In this document: positions 16,074 to 24,740 of the stretch, one piece after another
Layout: each line of letters starts with the position of its first letter
How positions within the stretch are numbered: position 1 is the stretch's first letter
DNA from: Firmicutes bacterium HGW-Firmicutes-1
GTDB lineage: Bacteria; Bacillota; Clostridia; Lachnospirales; Vallitaleaceae
DNA: 64,000 bases
Direction of reading: 5' to 3'
Assembly (NCBI GenBank): GCA_002841625.1
Contig: PHAG01000002.1
Coordinates: 248,001 to 312,000, forward strand
Notes under the pieces: model-generated
Databases searched by the model: none
The model's input: only the letters and a program-made list of their open reading frames with translations
What the model was told of the DNA's origin: nothing
Position numbers and translations under genes: made by a program

Positions 16074-17045
16074 ATGAAGTGCAATAGAATAGAAAATATT
16101 TTATCTGAAAGACTTAAGAGAGTATTAGAGGATATTAATGTAAGTACTGAACTACAAGAAATTCGATTAAGAGTAGACAAGCCTATTTTGATTTACTGGG
16201 GCAATAAGGAGTTTTTTGTTGGTAATGACCTAAAACTACGCACAACAGATGAAAATTGCTTATATGCAACAAATGATGACATAAAGGAGGTATTAGAATA
16301 TATTAGCAAACATTCACTATATGCTTATGAAGAGGATATAAGGAATGGTTATATAACAATAGAAGGCGGTCATAGAATTGGACTTGCAGGTAAGGTGGTT
16401 TTAGAGAATGGTAAGGTCAAAACCATTCGAAATGTATCTTGTATCAATATTAGAGTATCACATGAAATGAAGGGTTGTGCGGATCATATTTTGCCTTATA
16501 TTGTGAATGACGGTTTGATACATCATACGCTAATCATTTCTCCACCGAAATGCGGTAAGACAACCCTGCTTAGAGATATCGTAAGACAAGTTTCTGATGG
16601 CTTTATGAACTTTTGTGGTGTTAATGTGGGTTTAGTAGATGAGAGATCAGAAATTGGGGGTTGTTATAGAGGAATACCGCAAAATGATATTGGTAAGAGA
16701 ACAGATGTATTAGATAGTTGCAACAAAGGTGAGGGATTGCTGATGTTAATTAGAGCAATGGCACCACAAGTAATTGCCTTAGATGAAATTGGCAATAAAG
16801 ATGACATTGATGCAATTGAATATGCCTTAAATGCTGGATGTAAAATAATATGTACAGTACATGGAAATTCTATAAAAGATATTAAGGACAAACCCAAGTT
16901 ACAGGAATTAATAGAAAGAAAACTTTTTAAGCGATATATTTTTTTGGAAAATCAAAATAATATTGGTGATGTTAAAAAAATATATGATGAAGATCATAAA
17001 ATGATCAGTATGCTTGTAGATAAGAGGGTGTTAAAGGAGAGTTAA
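16074..17045 (+). CDS. spoIIIAA: Stage III sporulation protein AA (ATPase)
   Basis: Secretion-type ATPase of the SpoIIIA-SpoIIQ channel that links mother cell and forespore. The 323-residue product has Walker A SPPKCGKTTLLRDIVRQ, then VGLVDERSEIGGCYRG and Walker B QVIALDEIGN, followed by a sensor-like CTVHGNSIKDI. An earlier ATG at 16035 has no ribosome site and would fall at the putative transcription start; ATG 16074 follows AAGGTGG by 6 bases and is preferred. It is the first of eight genes in the classical order, and spoIIIAB begins one base after its stop. Confidence 0.94.
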   Translation: MKCNRIENILSERLKRVLEDINVSTELQEIRLRVDKPILIYWGNKEFFVGNDLKLRTTDENCLYATNDDIKEVLEYISKHSLYAYEEDIRNGYITIEGGHRIGLAGKVVLENGKVKTIRNVSCINIRVSHEMKGCADHILPYIVNDGLIHHTLIISPPKCGKTTLLRDIVRQVSDGFMNFCGVNVGLVDERSEIGGCYRGIPQNDIGKRTDVLDSCNKGEGLLMLIRAMAPQVIALDEIGNKDDIDAIEYALNAGCKIICTVHGNSIKDIKDKPKLQELIERKLFKRYIFLENQNNIGDVKKIYDEDHKMISMLVDKRVLKES

Positions 17046-17046
17046 T

Positions 17047-17562
17047 ATGAGAATTCTGGGGATGATGATGGTATTTATTTCTTGCTCAGGGATAGGTATC
17101 ACCTATAGTTACATATATAAAAAAAGGGTAGAGCAATTATGCGATTGGAAAAAAGGTATTGTTTTATTAAAAAATGAAATAAATTATGCGTTAACTCCAT
17201 TACCAGAAGCCTTCGAAACGATTGGGAAAAGACTTGATGGTGTAATGAGTAGATTTTTCAATGAAATTGGAACACTGTTGAAAACAAATAACAATAAGAC
17301 TATGAGTAATTTGAATGAAGCGGAAATAAAGAAATTACTAATTGATAACTGTTTAAATGAAAAGGATAGAAAAACGATTATTGGATTTATTAAAAACTTA
17401 GGTCTATTAGATAAGGAAAGTCAAATGAATAACCTTGAGTTACACATTAAATATCTCGAACAAGAAATTGATACCGCAAAAAAGGATGAAGAAAAAAACA
17501 ATAAATTATTCAAGACGCTAGGAATTCTATCAGGTATTTTTATTATAGTAATTTTCATTTAG
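17047..17562 (+). CDS. spoIIIAB: Stage III sporulation protein AB
   Basis: A 171-residue component of the mother-cell side of the SpoIIIA channel, resembling type II secretion GspF-like proteins. An N-terminal membrane segment (MMMVFISCSGIGITYSYIY) is followed by a helical cytoplasmic part containing the family segment CDWKKGIVLLKNEINYALTP, and a C-terminal hydrophobic stretch (LGILSGIFIIVIFI). RBS AAAGGAGAG overlaps the end of spoIIIAA, indicating tight coupling. Position in the operon supports the call. Confidence 0.92.
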   Translation: MRILGMMMVFISCSGIGITYSYIYKKRVEQLCDWKKGIVLLKNEINYALTPLPEAFETIGKRLDGVMSRFFNEIGTLLKTNNNKTMSNLNEAEIKKLLIDNCLNEKDRKTIIGFIKNLGLLDKESQMNNLELHIKYLEQEIDTAKKDEEKNNKLFKTLGILSGIFIIVIFI

Positions 17563-17594
17563 CCCTAGCGATAAAATACGTAGGAGATGATTCA

Positions 17595-17789
17595 ATGGAT
17601 ATTTCAATTATTTTTAAAATTGCAGCAGTAGGTATATTGATTTCTGTATTAAATCAAGTATTAGATAGGGCTGGAAGAGAAGAACAAGCTATGTTAACTA
17701 CTTTAGCAGGATTAGTTGTTGTTTTGTTTTGGGTTATACATTACATAAGTGATTTGTTTGTAGAAGTACAACAATTATTTCAACTTTAG
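17595..17789 (+). CDS. spoIIIAC: Stage III sporulation protein AC
   Basis: A 64-residue, highly hydrophobic channel subunit with two membrane segments. The conserved family core is IFKIAAVGILISVLNQVLDR followed by GREEQAMLTTLAGLVVV. RBS TAGGAGATG precedes the ATG. The next gene begins within 11 bases of its stop. Length and order are normal. Confidence 0.93.
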   Translation: MDISIIFKIAAVGILISVLNQVLDRAGREEQAMLTTLAGLVVVLFWVIHYISDLFVEVQQLFQL

Positions 17790-17800
17790 GATGGATGCAT

Positions 17801-18181
17801 ATGGAAATAGTACAGATAGTGATTATTGGATTGTGTGCTACAATTTTTATTGCAATTCTTGACAAACAAAAAGAATTCAAAGTATATATTAGCATTGTTG
17901 CGTCGGTCATTATTTTCTTCATATTTATTGATAAATTTGATTCCATCATTGCATTGTTTAACAAAATCAATGCTCTAATGAACATCGATGATGTCTATAT
18001 GAAAATACTACTTCAAATACTTGGTATAGCTTTTGTTACAGAGTTTGGTTCCCAATTATGCAAGGATTCAGGACAAAAATCAATAGCGAATAATATTGAA
18101 ATTGCAGGCAAGATTATTATTTTAGTTATTTCAGCACCAATCGTGTTGGGAATTATTAGCTTAATAGAATCAATTATGTAA
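17801..18181 (+). CDS. spoIIIAD: Stage III sporulation protein AD
   Basis: Polytopic membrane subunit of the SpoIIIA channel, about 126 residues with several hydrophobic helices and the family C-terminal segment ILLQILGIAFVTEFGSQLCK...ANNIEIAGKIIIL. Two in-frame ATGs exist, 17795 and 17801. The second gives better spacing from the AGGATGG sequence, and MEIVQIVIIGL resembles family starts, so I used it. It lies between spoIIIAC and spoIIIAE with minimal gaps. Confidence 0.9.
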   Translation: MEIVQIVIIGLCATIFIAILDKQKEFKVYISIVASVIIFFIFIDKFDSIIALFNKINALMNIDDVYMKILLQILGIAFVTEFGSQLCKDSGQKSIANNIEIAGKIIILVISAPIVLGIISLIESIM

Positions 18182-18229
18182 AATATCCCAAAAAGATAAC
18201 GATAATCAAATGATAAGAGGGCATCCGAT

Positions 18230-19432
18230 ATGAACAATTGGAGAAAAGCGTTAAAGGCTCTTATTACTTGTAGTATCATTTTATTGTTATTGATGACTAC
18301 AAGTCGTGGAGTAGAAATAAAAGATGAGGATGAAGCCATCAACATCGAAGAAGAATTGGAAAACATTAAAAATAGTCAAAATGAATTGGTTGATTATAGC
18401 AACATTCAACAGGCAATTGATCAAACAGTACAAAATAGTTATGAATTTGATTTCGAAAAACTTGTTACGAATATTCTAAGTGGACAGTATGAGTTAGAAG
18501 GAGAAACCATTGGGAGCATGATATTTGAGGCATTTTTCGAAGATATGAAAGCGAACATAGGAATTCTTATTCGAATTATTATTATTAGTATTATAGCTGC
18601 TTTTTTTAAGTCATTTACGCAATCCTTTGAAAATAAGCAAGTATCAGAAATGGGGTTTTTAATTGTTTTTTTATTAGTCATAGCTTCGGTTATACAGTCC
18701 TATCATCTATTAAATAGTGTAGCTAATGGGCTAATAGACAACCTTTTGATTTTTATAGAAGCGCTTGTACCAAGTCTCTTAACAGTAACCGTACTATCAG
18801 GAGCTGCAACATCATCGGTAATGTTTAGTGAAACCATGATTATGCTAATAGGAATTATTGATAATTTAATAAAAACATTTATGCTTCCATTTTTATACAT
18901 AATTATTATATTTGTTGTATTGAATACGCTTACGGATGAAGATAGTTTAAGTAAGATTATTGATATATTTAAAAAAGGTTACGAGTGGGCAATTAAGATT
19001 ATTTTATGGATATTTGTAGCTATGTTTGGTCTTCAGTCATTTGGGCTTCCTGTCGTTGATGGTATGATTTCCAGAACAGCTAAACAAACCATTGGTATCG
19101 TACCAATCATTGGTACTACTATTTCAGGTATGTCAGATATAGTTCTCGGCTGTGGGAGCCTGATTAAAAATGCTTTTGGAATTGGAGCAATCATTGCTAT
19201 TGTATTTGTTGCTGTTATTCCAGTGATTAAAATCGGTGTTATTGCTTTCATATATAAATTATCAGCAGCATTAATTGAACCAATATCAGAATCTAAACTT
19301 GTATCATGTTTGTCTAATGTGGGTGATGTATGCTTTTTATTACTTGGTACAGTTTTGATTGTTGTTTTATTATTCATTATTGCAATTGCAATGACACTTT
19401 TTCTAACAAATATAATGTTGTATATAAGGTGA
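18230..19432 (+). CDS. spoIIIAE: Stage III sporulation protein AE
   Basis: A 400-residue multi-pass membrane protein, the largest membrane subunit of the SpoIIIA complex. It has an N-terminal signal-like helix (ALITCSIILLLLMTTSRG), an extracytoplasmic segment rich in acidic residues to about residue 100, then about eight membrane spans. Family-typical stretches are SFGLPVVDGMISRTAKQTIG and GTTISGMSDIVLGCGSLIKN. RBS AGAGGGC lies upstream. It ends 4 bases before spoIIIAF. Confidence 0.93.
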   Translation: MNNWRKALKALITCSIILLLLMTTSRGVEIKDEDEAINIEEELENIKNSQNELVDYSNIQQAIDQTVQNSYEFDFEKLVTNILSGQYELEGETIGSMIFEAFFEDMKANIGILIRIIIISIIAAFFKSFTQSFENKQVSEMGFLIVFLLVIASVIQSYHLLNSVANGLIDNLLIFIEALVPSLLTVTVLSGAATSSVMFSETMIMLIGIIDNLIKTFMLPFLYIIIIFVVLNTLTDEDSLSKIIDIFKKGYEWAIKIILWIFVAMFGLQSFGLPVVDGMISRTAKQTIGIVPIIGTTISGMSDIVLGCGSLIKNAFGIGAIIAIVFVAVIPVIKIGVIAFIYKLSAALIEPISESKLVSCLSNVGDVCFLLLGTVLIVVLLFIIAIAMTLFLTNIMLYIR

Positions 19433-19436
19433 TATT

Positions 19437-20027
19437 ATGGAATTTTTATCAGATTGGGCAAAAAATATTGTTTATTATATTCTATTAGTGAAGTTAATCT
19501 CTCAATTACTACCAAATGGTAACATGAGTAAATATATTAAGTTGTTTACTGGGGTTTTATTAATTGTCGTTGTAATGGAACCAATCTTATCATTACGCAA
19601 TCTGGATCAGAAGGTATTAAGTAATATCATGAATATGGAAAATATGTTAGCGCATAAAGATTATAATAGTCAATCAAAAACATATAACCAAATCAATGAC
19701 CAGTTAGCAATCAATTTATATAAGAAACAAGTTGAAGAGCATATTAGAAAACTTGTTCATGATGAAGGTGTAGAAGTAAGCCGTATTGAAATAGAAGTTA
19801 ATGAAGATGAAGGGGATCATTTTGGTGAAATAGTTGCAATGAACCTAAATGTAAGAAAAGAAACCGCTAATAAAGGTGTGACGATTGACAAAATTGAAAT
19901 AGGCAATCATCATACGGCACATGATGTTACAGCAGAAGATATTATTATAGAAAAAAATATTAAAATTGCATTACGTGGCTTCTATAATATCGCTCCTGAT
20001 AATATGAATATTAGTATAAGCCAATGA
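19437..20027 (+). CDS. spoIIIAF: Stage III sporulation protein AF
   Basis: A 196-residue protein with two N-terminal membrane helices (NIVYYILLVKLISQLLPN and LFTGVLLIVVVMEPILSL) and a C-terminal ring-building-motif-like domain of about 130 residues facing the intermembrane space. The pattern PNGNMSKYIKLFTGVLL is typical of the family. It sits between spoIIIAE and spoIIIAG. A 64-base gap follows, with an AGGAGG site for the next gene. Confidence 0.9.
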   Translation: MEFLSDWAKNIVYYILLVKLISQLLPNGNMSKYIKLFTGVLLIVVVMEPILSLRNLDQKVLSNIMNMENMLAHKDYNSQSKTYNQINDQLAINLYKKQVEEHIRKLVHDEGVEVSRIEIEVNEDEGDHFGEIVAMNLNVRKETANKGVTIDKIEIGNHHTAHDVTAEDIIIEKNIKIALRGFYNIAPDNMNISISQ

Positions 20028-20091
20028 GGGGTCTTATGTATCATAAAAGCGGTATTTTAAAATATCTAAATAGTTTAGCAGGAGGATAAAA

Positions 20092-20670
20092 ATGAACTTT
20101 AAATTACCTAGTATTCAAAACAATAAACAAAAGAGAATTATCAATTTGTTATTTATCATATTTTGTATAGGATTTGCTTTTGTTATTTTTTACAAACAAA
20201 ACACTTCAGAAGAACAACAACCTAATAAACAATTAAATACCGCTGTTTTGCAAGAGGAAGACACCATTCATTATAGTGATGCAATAGAAAAAAAACTGGA
20301 AATTGAATTTGAGAAAATAGATGGTGTTGGAAGTGTAGATGTACTACTTACGATGAAAACAAAGGGGGAAGTGGTTCTTAATAAAGATTCACCTAACAGT
20401 TCTTCGAAAACTACAGAAAAGGATAAAGAAGGTGGAAGTAGAGAAAGCGAGGAAAATGATCAACAACAAATTACAGTTATGATAAAAAAAGGTGATGGTA
20501 GCGAAGAACCAATTATCATCAAGGAATTGTTGCCAGAAGTAAATGGGATTCTTATTATTGCAGAAGGTGGTGATGATCTGATTGTAAAAAATAATTTAAT
20601 TAATGCTGCAAAAGTATTATTAGATTTACCAGCGCATAAAATAGAAGTAATGAAAAGGGTTCCAAATTAA
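20092..20670 (+). CDS. spoIIIAG: Stage III sporulation protein AG
   Basis: A 192-residue protein with one N-terminal membrane helix (IINLLFIIFCIGFAFVIFY) and an extracytoplasmic domain that forms a large ring in the SpoIIIA channel of B. subtilis. Family motifs are IEKKLEIEFEKIDGVGSVDV near residue 65 and PEVNGILIIAEGGDD near the C terminus. The insertion between beta strands is low complexity and Ser/Lys/Glu rich (residues about 100-125). It lies 12 bases before spoIIIAH. Confidence 0.93.
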   Translation: MNFKLPSIQNNKQKRIINLLFIIFCIGFAFVIFYKQNTSEEQQPNKQLNTAVLQEEDTIHYSDAIEKKLEIEFEKIDGVGSVDVLLTMKTKGEVVLNKDSPNSSSKTTEKDKEGGSRESEENDQQQITVMIKKGDGSEEPIIIKELLPEVNGILIIAEGGDDLIVKNNLINAAKVLLDLPAHKIEVMKRVPN

Positions 20671-20682
20671 GGGGGAAAAAAT

Positions 20683-21363
20683 ATGAATACCTTTAAAAAA
20701 AATCAAATTATAATTACAGCTTTAGCGATTATGATTGCCATAGCTGGATACTTGAACTTTACTGATAAGGCTAGTATCAAAGAAGAAAAATATGTGTTCA
20801 ATAACAAAGGTTCAGATGTTACTCAGGATGCAGGTGTATTAGTACCTAATGAGGATGAGTTAACAAATGCAAATGTTATTGAAGAAATAATGGAAGAAAC
20901 TGCAACGACTGGAGAAAATGTAACCAGTGAGGAAACTGCAATCGTTGACGAAGCACAAAAAGAAACAGTAGGGGAAGCAGTATTTGTGAGTAGTAATTCT
21001 GTGGATAGCCGCTATTTTCTTGAAGAAAAAATTGATAGAGAACAAACAAGAGCCTACAGTATGGAAATATTACTTGGTGTGATTAACAATGAAAAATTAG
21101 GCGAAGAACAAAAAATTGATGCAGCTGCAAAAATGGTGGATTTACAGGATCGAATAGAAAAAGAAGCAGCAGCAGAATCTATTTTAGAAGCAAAGGGTTT
21201 TGAAGAAGTTTTTGTTAGAATGGATGAAAAAGGTGTAGATGTTGTTGTAAATGCAGAAAAACTAACTGAAAATGAGTTGGCACAAATTACTGATGTAGTA
21301 GCTAGAAAAACAGGTGTAGCAGCTGAACTGGTAGTGATTACACCTCTTAAAATAAATAAGTAA
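20683..21363 (+). CDS. spoIIIAH: Stage III sporulation protein AH
   Basis: A 226-residue protein whose B. subtilis homologue contacts SpoIIQ across the intermembrane space. It has an N-terminal membrane helix (QIIITALAIMIAIAGYLNF), a long acidic Thr/Glu-rich linker (about residues 60-110), then the ring-building domain with the segments INNEKLGEEQKIDAAAKMVDLQD and a C-terminal VVARKTGVAAELVVITPL. This is the last gene of the operon. A candidate promoter for the Asp23 paralogue follows. Confidence 0.92.
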   Translation: MNTFKKNQIIITALAIMIAIAGYLNFTDKASIKEEKYVFNNKGSDVTQDAGVLVPNEDELTNANVIEEIMEETATTGENVTSEETAIVDEAQKETVGEAVFVSSNSVDSRYFLEEKIDREQTRAYSMEILLGVINNEKLGEEQKIDAAAKMVDLQDRIEKEAAAESILEAKGFEEVFVRMDEKGVDVVVNAEKLTENELAQITDVVARKTGVAAELVVITPLKINK

Positions 21364-21408
21364 GTGGCACTCGTATCCTTGTGTAAATGCAAAATTAGAA
21401 GCTTTGAC

Positions 21409-21437
21409 TTGTGACATAATGGCTCATATGTTATAAT
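21409..21437 (+). promoter_or_regulatory. Candidate sigma-A promoter for the second Asp23 gene
   Basis: TTGTGA (21409-21414), a 17-base spacer and TATAAT (21432-21437). An alternative TTGACT at 21404 would give an overlong 22-base spacer. Confidence 0.5.
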
Positions 21438-21474
21438 ACATTATTATATGCATTTTATATATAGGAGGTTACTA

Positions 21475-21846
21475 ATGGATAGAGAAACAGTTAAAATACA
21501 TGAAAAAGAAGATATTGGAGAAGTTCAGATTGCCAATGAAGTAGTTGCAATTATTGCTGGTTTAGCTGCCACAGAAGTTGATGGTATAGCTGGGATGGTA
21601 GGTAGCTTAAAGGGAGATGTTTTTGAGCTATTAGGCAAGAAGAATTTATCTAAGGGTGTCATCGTAAATGTTGGTGAAGACTCCATTTCCTTAGAACTAT
21701 CTGTGATTGTTGATTTTGGAGCAAGTATTCCAGAAGCATGCAAGAATGTGCAGGAAAAAGTAAAAAATGCTGTTGAAACAATGACAGGACTCACAGTAGA
21801 GGAAGTTAATGTACGTGTTGCTGGCGTAGATGTTGAAAACAAATAA
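21475..21846 (+). CDS. Asp23/Gls24 family protein (YqhY-like)
   Basis: A 123-residue Asp23/Gls24 protein. Conserved segments are IANEVVAIIAGLAATEVDGIA, KKNLSKGVIVNVGEDSISLE and a C-terminal MTGLTVEEVNVRVAGVDVE. The position between spoIIIAH and nusB corresponds to B. subtilis yqhY, which lies before nusB and has been tied genetically to acetyl-CoA carboxylase/lipid homeostasis. An earlier ATG at 21448 lacks an RBS; ATG 21475 follows ATAGGAGGT. It is a paralogue of the protein at 11289. Confidence 0.9.
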   Translation: MDRETVKIHEKEDIGEVQIANEVVAIIAGLAATEVDGIAGMVGSLKGDVFELLGKKNLSKGVIVNVGEDSISLELSVIVDFGASIPEACKNVQEKVKNAVETMTGLTVEEVNVRVAGVDVENK

Positions 21847-21872
21847 ATAACACGATTCATATAAGTTACTTA

Positions 21873-21910
21873 TTTAATACCCTTAAATATTTTTATTTAA
21901 GGGTATTAAA
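21873..21910. terminator. 17-bp perfect inverted repeat between the Asp23 gene and nusB
   Basis: TTTAATACCCTTAAATA (21873-21889), loop TTTT, and its exact complement at 21894-21910. No T-run follows the stem, so it is not a textbook terminator. It lies just before a TATAAT at 21927 and could equally be an operator or an mRNA processing structure. Confidence 0.5.
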
Positions 21911-21964
21911 ATGTGTAGAACTATACTATAATAAAAGTTAAATGAAAGTTAGGAGGATACTCTT

Positions 21965-22363
21965 GTGAACAGAAGATTGCAAAGGGAGCATGTTTTTAAA
22001 ATCATATTTTCTTATGAATTTGACATAAAAGAAGATTTTGCTCAACATATGGAATATTATTTAGAGGATATTGAACCAGACAATGCAGAGTCTATTGATT
22101 ATATAAGAGAAAAGGCACTTAAGATTGTTGGCTTGATTGATGAGATTGATTTGCGCATTAATGAAAAAACGAAGGATTGGACAACGGAGAGAATTGCCAA
22201 GGTAGAAGTTGCAATTATAAGACTAGCTGTCTATGAAGTGTATTATGATGACGAAGTACCAAATTCGGTAGCAATAAATGAAGCGATAGAAATAGCTAAA
22301 AAGTTTGGTGGAGAGAGTTCGCCATCATTTGTGAATGGTGTGCTTGCAAATATCGTTAATTAA
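21965..22363 (+). CDS. nusB: Transcription antitermination factor NusB
   Basis: A 132-residue RNA-binding antitermination protein that acts with NusE/S10 on boxA sequences of rRNA operons. Visible motifs are REHVFKIIFSYEF at the N terminus, WTTERIAKVEVAIIRLAVYE in the middle and VAINEAIEIAKKFGGESSPS with the closing FVNGVLANI. The start is GTG 21965 after TTAGGAGG. It opens the nusB-xseA-xseB-ispA cluster, which is conserved in Firmicutes; xseA follows 12 bases later. Confidence 0.95.
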   Translation: MNRRLQREHVFKIIFSYEFDIKEDFAQHMEYYLEDIEPDNAESIDYIREKALKIVGLIDEIDLRINEKTKDWTTERIAKVEVAIIRLAVYEVYYDDEVPNSVAINEAIEIAKKFGGESSPSFVNGVLANIVN

Positions 22364-22375
22364 AGAGGTATACCA

Positions 22376-23602
22376 ATGAATCAAAATATATTATCAGTTG
22401 CACAAGTGAATGCATATATTAAAAAGCTTTTTGAAATGGATTATATTGTCAAGAGCGTCTGGATTCAAGGTGAAGTGTCAAACTGTAAACAACATAGCTC
22501 TGGCCATGTTTATTTTACATTGAAAGATGCGAATTCATCTATTGCTTGTGTGCTTTTTAAAGGATATAGGCTAAATTCGTTAAAGGATTTAAAGGATGGG
22601 ATGAAAATCATTGCCCATGGCGCAGTTTCGGTATATGAAAAAAGTGGTCAATACCAATTATATGTAAAAGAATTTTTAGAAGACGGTGTTGGTTTGCTAT
22701 ATATGAAATTTGAAGCCTTAAAGGAAAGACTAGATGAATTAGGATGGTTTTCGGAAGAATATAAAAAAGCACTCCCATACTATCCTCGAAAAGTAGGAAT
22801 CGTTACATCAGATACGGGTGCTGCTATTCAGGATATCGTTCACATTTCAAAAAGAAGAAACCCATTCATTCAATTAGTACTTTATCCTTCCCTAGTCCAA
22901 GGTGCAGAAGCAAAGGATAATATTGTTGAAGGTATTCGTTTTTTAGATGCAGTACCCGACATAGATATTATTATTATTGGAAGAGGTGGAGGGTCAATTG
23001 AAGATTTATGGCCTTTTAATGAAGAGTGCGTAGCAAAAGCAATCTTTGAAGCAAAAACACCTATTATTTCAGCAGTAGGACATGAGACGGATTTTACTAT
23101 ATCCGATTTTGTAGCAGATATGAGAGCGCCAACCCCGTCAGCAGCTGCAGAACTTGCGATACCTTCCATTGATGAGATACAGTCTTCCTTAAATTACTAT
23201 AAAGAAAAATTAACGCAGCTTATTGAATATAGAATTGATCAAAAAAGAAGTTTAATTGAAGTTTATAAGGCTAGATTCGAAAGATATAACCCGAGACATA
23301 GTGTTGAACAAATCATGCAAAATCTGAATGATTTACAAGATAGGCTTGAAAATGCAATCTTCACCAATATCAAAGACTTGAAGAATCAACTAGCGCTTTT
23401 AAGCGAAAGCTTAAAGCGGGTTTCACCTATAGAAAAACTTAAAGACGGGTTTGCGTATATAACTGATGAGAACGGAAAACATATTAAATCAATAGATCAT
23501 TTAAATGGACAAGAAACGCTCGTGATTCAATTATTTGATGGTCAAATTAAGGCTGGAATAACTAATATTGAGAAAGGTGAGGGAAACTATGGTGAAGAAT
23601 AA
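22376..23602 (+). CDS. xseA: Exodeoxyribonuclease VII large subunit
   Basis: Catalytic subunit of exonuclease VII, which digests single-stranded DNA. The 408-residue product has an N-terminal OB fold (VWIQGEVSNCKQHSSGHVYF), the central catalytic region with VGIVTSDTGAAIQDI, DIIIIGRGGGSIEDLWPFN and ISAVGHETDFTISDFVADMRAPTPSAAAE, then a coiled-coil C-terminal part. The HETDxT and RGGGS motifs are intact. It overlaps xseB by 14 bases in another frame, consistent with fixed stoichiometry by coupled translation. Confidence 0.96.
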   Translation: MNQNILSVAQVNAYIKKLFEMDYIVKSVWIQGEVSNCKQHSSGHVYFTLKDANSSIACVLFKGYRLNSLKDLKDGMKIIAHGAVSVYEKSGQYQLYVKEFLEDGVGLLYMKFEALKERLDELGWFSEEYKKALPYYPRKVGIVTSDTGAAIQDIVHISKRRNPFIQLVLYPSLVQGAEAKDNIVEGIRFLDAVPDIDIIIIGRGGGSIEDLWPFNEECVAKAIFEAKTPIISAVGHETDFTISDFVADMRAPTPSAAAELAIPSIDEIQSSLNYYKEKLTQLIEYRIDQKRSLIEVYKARFERYNPRHSVEQIMQNLNDLQDRLENAIFTNIKDLKNQLALLSESLKRVSPIEKLKDGFAYITDENGKHIKSIDHLNGQETLVIQLFDGQIKAGITNIEKGEGNYGEE

Positions 23603-23786
23603 AACACTTGAAGAAAACATTAAAGACATTGAAGGTATCGTAGAAAAAATTGAGAAGGGTGGAGTATCCCTTGAGGAATCAATTATTCTATACAAAGAAG
23701 GCGTTTCAATTTTAGAAAAGTGTAATATAAAAATTGATACGATTGAGAAAGAACTCATTGTAATAAAAGATCAAGACAAGGTGTAA
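23589..23786 (+). CDS. xseB: Exodeoxyribonuclease VII small subunit
   Basis: A 65-residue helical partner of XseA. The family signature IEGIVEKIEKGGVSLEESIILYKEG is present (as two adjacent parts) followed by a short helix with LEKCNIKI. An in-frame ATG further upstream would add seven residues; ATG 23589 follows AAGGTGAGG and gives the normal length. ispA begins 5 bases after the stop. Confidence 0.93.
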   Translation: MVKNKTLEENIKDIEGIVEKIEKGGVSLEESIILYKEGVSILEKCNIKIDTIEKELIVIKDQDKV

Positions 23787-23791
23787 TCAAA

Positions 23792-24682
23792 ATGATGGAA
23801 TTTAAATTAGAACTTAACAAACGTATAGATTATATTATAAATTTATTAAAAATATATTTGCCAAAGCAAGTAGAAAATAACGAACTATTAGTTGAAGCAA
23901 TGGCATATAGCTTATTAGCTGGTGGTAAAAGAATGCGACCTATTTTCATGTTGGAAGCATTTACCATATTGAATGGTGAAGGTAAAATTATAAATCCCTT
24001 CATGGCGGCAATTGAAATGATACATACGTATTCGTTAATTCATGATGACTTACCTGCACTTGATAATGATGAATTGCGAAGAGGTATGCCTACTTGTCAT
24101 GTTAAGTTTGGTGAGAATATCGCTATATTAGCTGGAGATGCACTTCTTAATCGTGCATTTGAAATAGCGATAGAGGAAGCTCTAATAAATCCTAAAATGA
24201 ACGTAATTAGGGCTATGAATGAAATCGGAAAGGCAGCTGGTGCCAATGGAATGATTGGTGGACAAGTTGCAGATGTATTAAATGAAAATAAGCCAATAGA
24301 TATTGAACTTCTTAACTATATTCACACCCATAAAACCTCTGCTATGATTGAAGCCTCTTTTGTTGTTGGGGCATTACTAGCAAACGCAACGGAAAGGGAA
24401 GTAGAAGTATTTAGAAGTATTGGTAAAAATATAGGATTAGCCTTTCAAATTCAAGATGACATACTAGATGTTACGGGTTCAGAATTTGAACTTGGAAAAC
24501 CAATTAATAGTGATGAAAAAAACAGCAAAGTAACTTATGTTACTCTGAAAGGTATGGAGAAGTCTACTCAAATTGTATTTGAACAATTAGAAGAGGCTGT
24601 AACATACCTTCAAAGCTTTGATTCAGATAAATGCGAATTTCTTCTAGCATTTATAGAATATTTAAAAACAAGGAATCATTAA
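23792..24682 (+). CDS. ispA: Farnesyl/geranyl diphosphate synthase
   Basis: Short-chain trans-prenyltransferase that condenses IPP with DMAPP/GPP. The 296-residue protein has LLAGGKRMRPIF, the first Asp-rich motif DDLPALDNDELRRG (usually DDLPAMDDDDLRRG, so one Asp is Asn and another Glu, both tolerated), GAxxxMIGGQVADV, HTHKTSAMI and the second Asp-rich motif FQIQDDILDVTG. Two ATG codons start the frame (23792 and 23795). Its product feeds undecaprenyl phosphate, quinone and other isoprenoids. It directly precedes OLE RNA, an arrangement known from other OLE-bearing Firmicutes. Confidence 0.95.
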   Translation: MMEFKLELNKRIDYIINLLKIYLPKQVENNELLVEAMAYSLLAGGKRMRPIFMLEAFTILNGEGKIINPFMAAIEMIHTYSLIHDDLPALDNDELRRGMPTCHVKFGENIAILAGDALLNRAFEIAIEEALINPKMNVIRAMNEIGKAAGANGMIGGQVADVLNENKPIDIELLNYIHTHKTSAMIEASFVVGALLANATEREVEVFRSIGKNIGLAFQIQDDILDVTGSEFELGKPINSDEKNSKVTYVTLKGMEKSTQIVFEQLEEAVTYLQSFDSDKCEFLLAFIEYLKTRNH

Positions 24683-24705
24683 ATGTTAGGATGAATAATG
24701 TGGTA

Positions 24706-24734
24706 TTTATATTTAAATAGAAATATGCTATAAT
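24706..24734 (+). promoter_or_regulatory. Candidate promoter for OLE RNA
   Basis: TATAAT (24729-24734) with a weak -35 (TTTATA, 24706-24711) at 17 bases. Transcription would start near 24741. The RNA may also be made by read-through from ispA. Confidence 0.4.
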
Positions 24735-24740
24735 AAACAT

